A program made the position numbers and the translations under genes. From Myxococcales bacterium (GTDB taxonomy: Bacteria; Myxococcota; Polyangia; Polyangiales; Polyangiaceae): DNA of 10,558 nucleotides. The notes beneath the pieces were generated by a model. The model made no database searches. It worked only from the letters and a program-made list of their open reading frames with translations, and was not told the origin of the DNA. Positions 6,584 to 10,558 of this stretch are shown here, in pieces; the stretch's first letter is position 1; every line of letters starts with the position of its first letter. Where the stretch lies: the NCBI GenBank assembly GCA_020430865.1, contig JAGQIY010000344.1, forward strand, positions 1 through 10,558. The letters run 5' to 3'.

Positions 6584-8590
6584 GTGTCCTCCGACGGCGT
6601 GATCCTGGTGGTGGATGACGACGCTGTCAGTCGCCACGTGCTTGCCCAGACGCTCGAGCGCGCTGGTTTGAAGACCGTTTCGCTACCGGACGGCGACGCT
6701 GCCATCGCATGGCTCCAGCAGCAGCGCCCTGCCCTGATGCTGCTCGACCTGTTGATGCCGGCTCCCGACGGCTACGAGGTGCTTCGCCAGGTGCGTGACG
6801 AGCTGAAGCTAGCCGATCTCCCCGTCGTGGTGCTGACTGGCCTGGACTCGGACGACGACATCCGACGCATCTTCGCGTCGGGTGCCGACGACTACATCCA
6901 CAAGCCGTTTCGCTCGGCGGAGCTGGTGAGCCGCATCCGCGGGCAGCTACGCATGCGGGACTACGTGGAGAGACTCAGTCGTCGTGAGCGCGGGGCCCAG
7001 ATGGTGCTCGAGCTGACGCAGACCCTGGCGTCGAGCCTGGATATCCGCGACATCCTCTTCACCGTCGTCGAGCGCCTCGCCCAGGTCGCCAAGGTAGACC
7101 GCTGCTCGATCGTTCTGGCGGGAGACGACCGCGTTGGCTTCGTGGTGGCGACCAGCGACGATCAGCAGCTTCGCGATCTGCCGATCGCCCTGGACAAGTA
7201 CCCGGAGATCCGCCAGGTGCTGAGCACGGGAGAGTCCCTCGTGATCAGCGACGCGAGTCGACATCCGTTGCTCGACGTCGTGCGCCGCGAGGAAACGACC
7301 CTCAGCTTCGACTCCCTTGCCCTGGTGCCGATCCTGCACGAGGGGCGCACCCTGGGCGTGATGTTCCTGCGGTCTCGCGAGAAGGGTGCCGTCTTCAACC
7401 ATGATCTCGCGCTCGTCACGACGGTCGCCAACGCCACCGCCATAGCGCTGCACAACGCCCGTATCCTGCAGTCCCTGCGTGACGAGACGGAGCAGAGCAC
7501 CTTCGCCCGCGTGGAAGCGGAGCGTCGGGTCCAGCTGTTCCAGCGCTACGCGGACTTCTTCGAGAGCGCAGCAGACGGCATGGTCGTCACCGATCGCCGA
7601 GGTCGGGTGCTCTTCGCGAACACCCGCGCACGGGAGATCACGGGCTACTCCGAGACCGAGCTGGCCCAGAGCAGCCTGACGACTCTGGTCACCCCACGCG
7701 AGGCCGAGCGCGCCAAGCGCCTGATCCGTGGCTTCGAACAGGGCGTCTACCCTCTCGGCGTCGACTTCGAACTGGAGACGAAGCACCGCGGTCCACTGAC
7801 GCTCTCGGCGAACTTCAGCTCGGTCATGCACGAGGACGACGCGGTGCTCTTCACGTTCCGCGATGTCACCCAGGAGCGCCTGACGGCGCGCGAGCTGCGA
7901 CAGACCAAGGAGTTCCTCGAGCGCGTCATCGACAGCTCCGTGGACGCCATCGTATCCGCAGATCTGACGGGCAAGGTGCTGTTGTTCAATCGCGCAGCCT
8001 CGCGCGTCTTTGGCTACTCACCCGAGGAGATAGTCGGCAAGGCCAACGTCAAGCTCTTCTATCCCGAGGGAGTTGCCCAGGAGGTGATGCGCAAGATCCG
8101 CGGGAGCGAGCACGGGGGCGCCGGCCTGCTCGAGGATTACCGCGTGGATATGCTGAGCCGCACCGGAGACACCATCCAGGTCAAGCTCTCGGCCGCGCTT
8201 ATCCTCGAGAATGGAGAACCCGTCGGCAGCGTAGGCATCTTCACGGACATCCGGGAGCGGCTGCGCATGGAGGCACGCCTCGCCAGAGCCCAGGAGGAGC
8301 TGCGGGTCCGGGAGCGCCAGTCAATCGTCGCCGAGCTGGCAGGGACGGCTGCCCACGAGCTGAACCAGCCGCTCACCTCGGTCATCGGCTACGCGGAGCT
8401 CCTGCGTCGACACCTCGATCGCGGCGGTCAACTCTACAACGCCGCTGGCGTGATCATCACCGAGGCCGAGCGCATGGCAGAGATCGTACGCAAGATAGGC
8501 AAGATCACCCGCTACGAGACCAAGAGCTACGTGGGCGGCGCGCGCATCCTCGATCTGGACAAGTCGAGCGACGACCAGGAGCGGGGCTGA
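6584..8590 (+). CDS. Signalling protein REC-GAF-PAS-PAS-HisKA without an ATPase domain
   Basis: A 668-residue soluble protein with no membrane segment. Order: receiver domain (about 6-122; acidic pocket 11-13, phospho-acceptor D55, T85, K107), GAF (about 150-296), PAS (about 320-432), PAS (about 442-556), a helical linker, and HisKA (about 576-645) with H-box AAHELNQPL and phospho-site H591. The chain then stops after a short tail (ITRYETKSYVGG, then ILDLDKSS). N, G1, F and G2 boxes of a HATPase_c domain are absent, and only 46 bases separate the stop from the convergent gene, so no recent frameshift hides one. It therefore probably cannot autophosphorylate; phosphotransfer between D55 and H591, or service as partner for another kinase, is inferred. 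The start is GTG 6584: an in-frame TAA at 6572-6574 rules out anything longer except non-standard codons, and no ribosome site is visible at proper spacing. GTG 6599 would cut into the first receiver strand. Confidence 0.88.
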   Translation: MSSDGVILVVDDDAVSRHVLAQTLERAGLKTVSLPDGDAAIAWLQQQRPALMLLDLLMPAPDGYEVLRQVRDELKLADLPVVVLTGLDSDDDIRRIFASGADDYIHKPFRSAELVSRIRGQLRMRDYVERLSRRERGAQMVLELTQTLASSLDIRDILFTVVERLAQVAKVDRCSIVLAGDDRVGFVVATSDDQQLRDLPIALDKYPEIRQVLSTGESLVISDASRHPLLDVVRREETTLSFDSLALVPILHEGRTLGVMFLRSREKGAVFNHDLALVTTVANATAIALHNARILQSLRDETEQSTFARVEAERRVQLFQRYADFFESAADGMVVTDRRGRVLFANTRAREITGYSETELAQSSLTTLVTPREAERAKRLIRGFEQGVYPLGVDFELETKHRGPLTLSANFSSVMHEDDAVLFTFRDVTQERLTARELRQTKEFLERVIDSSVDAIVSADLTGKVLLFNRAASRVFGYSPEEIVGKANVKLFYPEGVAQEVMRKIRGSEHGGAGLLEDYRVDMLSRTGDTIQVKLSAALILENGEPVGSVGIFTDIRERLRMEARLARAQEELRVRERQSIVAELAGTAAHELNQPLTSVIGYAELLRRHLDRGGQLYNAAGVIITEAERMAEIVRKIGKITRYETKSYVGGARILDLDKSSDDQERG

Positions 8591-8636
8591 GCCACGGCGC
8601 GCTGAATGCTGAAGCAACCAGGCTCTCGGAAGATTG

Positions 8637-9188
8637 CTAGTCCTTCTTCTTCACGTCTGGCTTGTTCTCGATCACGCGGATCACCAGCACCAGGATCCCA
8701 CCCTTGTAGCTCTGACCGGCGACGATGAACGCCTGCCCCGCCTTTGCCTTCACCTCGAGCAATGGCAAGAAGTCCTTGCCCCCGGGCTGGTTGATCGCGG
8801 CGCTGAGCTTGAGATAGCCCTTGGGTAAAGTCTTCAGCAGTTCCGTGCGGAGAACACGCTTGTTGGGCAGCTCCATCGTCTCTGGGTGGCCCTTGACCAG
8901 CGGCAAGGTCTGCTTCACCAGGAGCTCGTAGCTGTCGTAGGAGCTGAACGGCGGCTTCCTCAGCTGAGGCATCTCGCCGATGCGCTTGTCGATGCCCTTG
9001 CCCGAGTTGGTCGCGTGGAGCACCAGCACCTCGGCGGCGTACTTGGCCTTGGATTGTTCGTGCGCCTTCTCCCGCTTGTCTTCGAGCGGCGTCGCGTCAT
9101 CCGCCCGGGCAGCCAGCGAACTCAAGCTCAGACACGCGACTAGGCCGAGGCTGAGGAACGCGCCTCGCTTGGAAGCCGAAGTCATCAT
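8637..9188 (-). CDS. Exported protein of unknown function, third gene of the sigma operon
   Basis: 183 residues. Residues 1-29 form a signal peptide (SKR, hydrophobic 10-25, AXA site ARA before Asp30). LVAC at 16-19 also fits a lipobox, but the hydrophobic stretch continues past it, so signal peptidase I cleavage is favoured. The mature part is Lys-rich and cysteine-free, with a central PPFSSYDSYELL (79-90), ELPNKR (106-111) and a hydrophobic beta-like end FIVAGQSYKGGILVLVIRVI. I recall similar proteins beside ECF sigma genes in Myxococcota but know no function. Its ATG overlaps the anti-sigma stop codon (ATGA), indicating translational coupling; a GGGG lies 5 bases upstream. A second ATG follows directly at 9185. 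It may be a periplasmic sensor, partner or effector of the sigma switch; that is inference from position only. Confidence 0.8.
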   Translation of the reverse strand: MMTSASKRGAFLSLGLVACLSLSSLAARADDATPLEDKREKAHEQSKAKYAAEVLVLHATNSGKGIDKRIGEMPQLRKPPFSSYDSYELLVKQTLPLVKGHPETMELPNKRVLRTELLKTLPKGYLKLSAAINQPGGKDFLPLLEVKAKAGQAFIVAGQSYKGGILVLVIRVIENKPDVKKKD

Positions 9189-9760
9189 AGTGGCCCCATC
9201 TTAGCGTCCTCAGCCGGGACGGCATCATCAGCGAGCCAAACTACCGGGGTCGAGTCGTCACCCACGACGAAGATGGTTCCGTCGTTGCCGCCGAAGTCCA
9301 CTGAGACGATGGCCACCGGATCCTCCTCCGCGACGGGAGCTGGCCTCTCGGCACTTGGAGCCTGCGGGCTAGCTGGCTGGCTGAGGTTCGCGGTGGGGCG
9401 CGACTCCACGGGGTGACTGCTCCGGATCCAGAGCAGGCCCGCGGCGGCGGCGGCGAGCACGACGCCCACGGCGACGACCCAGCCCCGCTCGGGATGAGTG
9501 GAGGACGCCTGGTGTGACTCGCCCAGGGGTCGGAGCGCGGGCTCGTCCAGGCGTTCGAGCACCGCGTCTGCCAGCGACGAGAACGAAGGCTCGGCAGCTG
9601 CCCGCTCGGCCTCGCGCAGGAAGTCGCCGAGCTGCTCGAGCCCCGCTAGCTGGGCCTGTGCGTTCTCGTCCACGCGGAGCCGTTCCAGGGCCTCTGACTC
9701 CGCATCCGGATCGAGCTCGCCATCGTGAAGCAGCATCAGCTCGCGGGGGGACAGGCTCAC
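9185..9760 (-). CDS. Membrane-anchored anti-sigma factor, cysteine-free
   Basis: 191 residues. The N-terminal 50 residues (SPRELMLLHDGELDPDAESE, then ALERL) resemble the sigma-binding helices of anti-sigma domains, but the zinc-binding HxxxCxxC motif is missing and the protein has no cysteine at all. One membrane segment lies at about 93-112 (GWVVAVGVVLAAAAAGLLWI). After it come a Pro/Ala-rich linker (117-146) and a small extracytoplasmic domain (148-178) with SVDFGGNDGTIFVVG and TPVVWLADD. The expected role is to hold the upstream ECF sigma factor at the membrane until an envelope signal releases it. It starts with GTG overlapping the sigma stop codon (GTGA) and has a good AAGGAG site 8 bases upstream, which supports this start. 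Role rests on gene order and topology more than on sequence identity. Confidence 0.82.
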   Translation of the reverse strand: MSLSPRELMLLHDGELDPDAESEALERLRVDENAQAQLAGLEQLGDFLREAERAAAEPSFSSLADAVLERLDEPALRPLGESHQASSTHPERGWVVAVGVVLAAAAAGLLWIRSSHPVESRPTANLSQPASPQAPSAERPAPVAEEDPVAIVSVDFGGNDGTIFVVGDDSTPVVWLADDAVPAEDAKMGPL

Positions 9761-10443
9761 GACGCGCTCTCCTTGCGACTGCGCCGAGGTTGAACCTCGG
9801 CAGGGCGGCCCAACTGCTCGGCGTAGCAGTCCCCCAGCGCGCGCTGCAGCTTCTGCCGGGCGTGAAACAGGCGGCTCATGATCGTGCCCTTGGAGACTTG
9901 CATGGCTTCTGCCATTTCCTCGTAGCTCATGCCCTCGACCTCGCGCATGACGATGACGTGGCGGTGGTAGGGCGGGAGGGCGTCCAGCGCGGTCTGGATG
10001 CGTTGGGCGATCTCCTTGCGGCGAACCACATCGAGGGGATCCGCCCCATCGATGCGCGACAAGAAGGGAGAGTCGACATCATCGGCCAGCTCATGGCGAT
10101 CCGTAAGCTCCAGCTCCCGACGCGCAGGCTTGCGCATGAGGTCGATGGAGAGATTCGTGACGATCCGGTACAGCCAGGTGAAGAAGCTGGAACCGCCGTG
10201 GAACTTCGCGAGCCCGCGATGAACCCGCAAGAAGGCCTCCTGGACGACCTCGCGAGCGTCGTTCTCGTCGCGCACCAACCCGAGGGCGATGGCGAACGCC
10301 CGGCGTTCATGCCGCTGGACCAGTTCTCGAAACGCCCCTCGGTCTCCGTTTTTCGCGCGTTCAATGAGGCCACGATCGTATTCCGCTTCGGCTTGGCGAG
10401 CCTCACGGTTGGACGCCTTGCGCACCCCTCTATTCACGCCCAT
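9757..10443 (-). CDS. ECF (sigma-70 family, RpoE-like) sigma factor
   Basis: 228 residues. Region 2 spans about 26-105, with NDAREVVQEAFLRVHRGL (core binding and -10 recognition helices) and FTWLYRIVTNLSIDLMRK. An acidic linker of nearly 40 residues (106-143) follows. Region 4 spans about 144-204 with LPPYHRHVIVMREVEGMS and the helix-turn-helix at about 173-198 (YEEMAEAMQVSKGTIMSRLF) for the -35 box. Regions 1 and 3 are absent, as in ECF factors. The ATG at 10443 is preceded by GGAG 4 bases upstream. The frame stays open to the window end but no ATG, GTG or TTG is in frame upstream. It heads an operon with the anti-sigma gene (4-base overlap) and the exported protein. A 20-residue basic N-terminal extension precedes region 2. 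Target regulon unknown. Confidence 0.93.
   Translation of the reverse strand: MGVNRGVRKASNREARQAEAEYDRGLIERAKNGDRGAFRELVQRHERRAFAIALGLVRDENDAREVVQEAFLRVHRGLAKFHGGSSFFTWLYRIVTNLSIDLMRKPARRELELTDRHELADDVDSPFLSRIDGADPLDVVRRKEIAQRIQTALDALPPYHRHVIVMREVEGMSYEEMAEAMQVSKGTIMSRLFHARQKLQRALGDCYAEQLGRPAEVQPRRSRKESAS
9769..9774 (-). promoter_or_regulatory. Ribosome binding site of the anti-sigma gene
   Basis: AAGGAG on the minus strand, inside the sigma coding region, lies 8 bases before the GTG start at 9760. It fixes the GTG as the start and shows that the anti-sigma gene has its own initiation signal besides coupling by overlap. Confidence 0.65.
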
Positions 10444-10558
10444 GACACTCCGATCACGGGCGGAACTCCCGCTCGCCGAGCCCGACTGGGGCGTTCGAGG
10501 ACGACCACGAGGATGCGCAGCATTCGACGCCGGCGCCTGTGAGGGTGGGCTGGGGGGA
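10444..10558 (-). promoter_or_regulatory. Upstream region of the sigma operon, incomplete
   Basis: These 115 bases precede the sigma gene and run off the window. The only clear element is GGAG at 10448-10451. No convincing ECF-type GAAC/GTC pair, which would indicate autoregulation, was found on the minus strand. A GGAAC at 10462-10466 lies on the plus strand and points away from the operon. The promoter may be beyond the window. Confidence 0.35.

Noticed and set aside
6028..6618. Open frame of 196 codons on the plus strand in the intergenic region
   Set aside because: It starts with GTG inside the 9-bp inverted repeat, lacks the GC-rich third positions of the neighbouring genes, encodes no recognisable domain and runs into the sensor gene in another frame.
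8591..8636. Terminator between the sensor and the exported-protein gene
   Set aside because: The 46 bases hold no stem of useful length followed by a T-run on either strand.
10462..10488. ECF-type promoter (GGAAC) near the sigma gene
   Set aside because: GGAAC lies on the strand pointing away from the operon and the expected -10 element is not convincing.
10434..10523. 29-residue upstream frame overlapping the sigma start
   Set aside because: It has no visible ribosome site, its product (starting MLRILVVV) has no regulatory peptide features, and such short frames are frequent in GC-rich DNA.
9514..10542. 342-codon open frame opposite the sigma operon
   Set aside because: Fully explained as the complementary strand of the sigma and anti-sigma genes; composition is not protein-like.
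1..10558. CRISPR array, tRNA, rRNA or insertion sequence
   Set aside because: No short direct repeats with spacers, cloverleaf, rRNA segment, transposase gene or terminal inverted repeats were seen; the only tandem repeat is the protein-coding cysteine array.

Overview
The window is GC-rich throughout, with strong G/C preference at third codon positions. It carries a Gly/Ala-linked, cysteine-repeat secreted protein, a REC-GAF-PAS-PAS-HisKA signalling protein and an ECF sigma/anti-sigma operon. This mix is typical of Myxococcota, probably a Polyangiales/Sorangium-like soil bacterium. The assignment rests on gene style only; there is no rRNA or marker gene.

Layout: (1) 1-2469, plus: 3' part of a large extracellular or surface protein made of a Gly/Ala linker, about eleven eight-cysteine units and a duplicated cysteine-rich C-terminal module. 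(2) 2544-4046, plus: a CPA-type cation/proton antiporter with a 100-residue proline-rich tail. (3) 4050-5978, minus: a ClC chloride transporter with two CBS domains, meeting the antiporter tail to tail with only 3 bases between stop codons. (4) 5979-6583: a 605-base divergent intergenic region with no convincing gene but a dense run of stem-loops, including a 9-bp perfect inverted repeat, a 14-bp hairpin and, on the minus strand, a classical C(UUCG)G tetraloop hairpin. (5) 6584-8590, plus: a sensor with a receiver domain and a HisKA H-box but no ATPase domain. (6) 8637-10443, minus: a three-gene operon read sigma factor, membrane anti-sigma factor, exported protein of unknown function, each joined to the next by a 4-base stop/start overlap.

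Functional reading: the antiporter and the ClC protein both couple ion movement to protons, so they may share a role in pH, salt or osmotic balance, although they are not in one operon. The signalling protein and the sigma operon are separate regulatory units that converge at 8590/8637. The sigma/anti-sigma pair looks like a cell-envelope stress switch, and the exported third product is its closest candidate partner or output. The parts least explained by known families are the structured intergenic region, the kinase-less HisKA protein, the substituted proton-site residue in the ClC protein and the regular 168-base repeat array.
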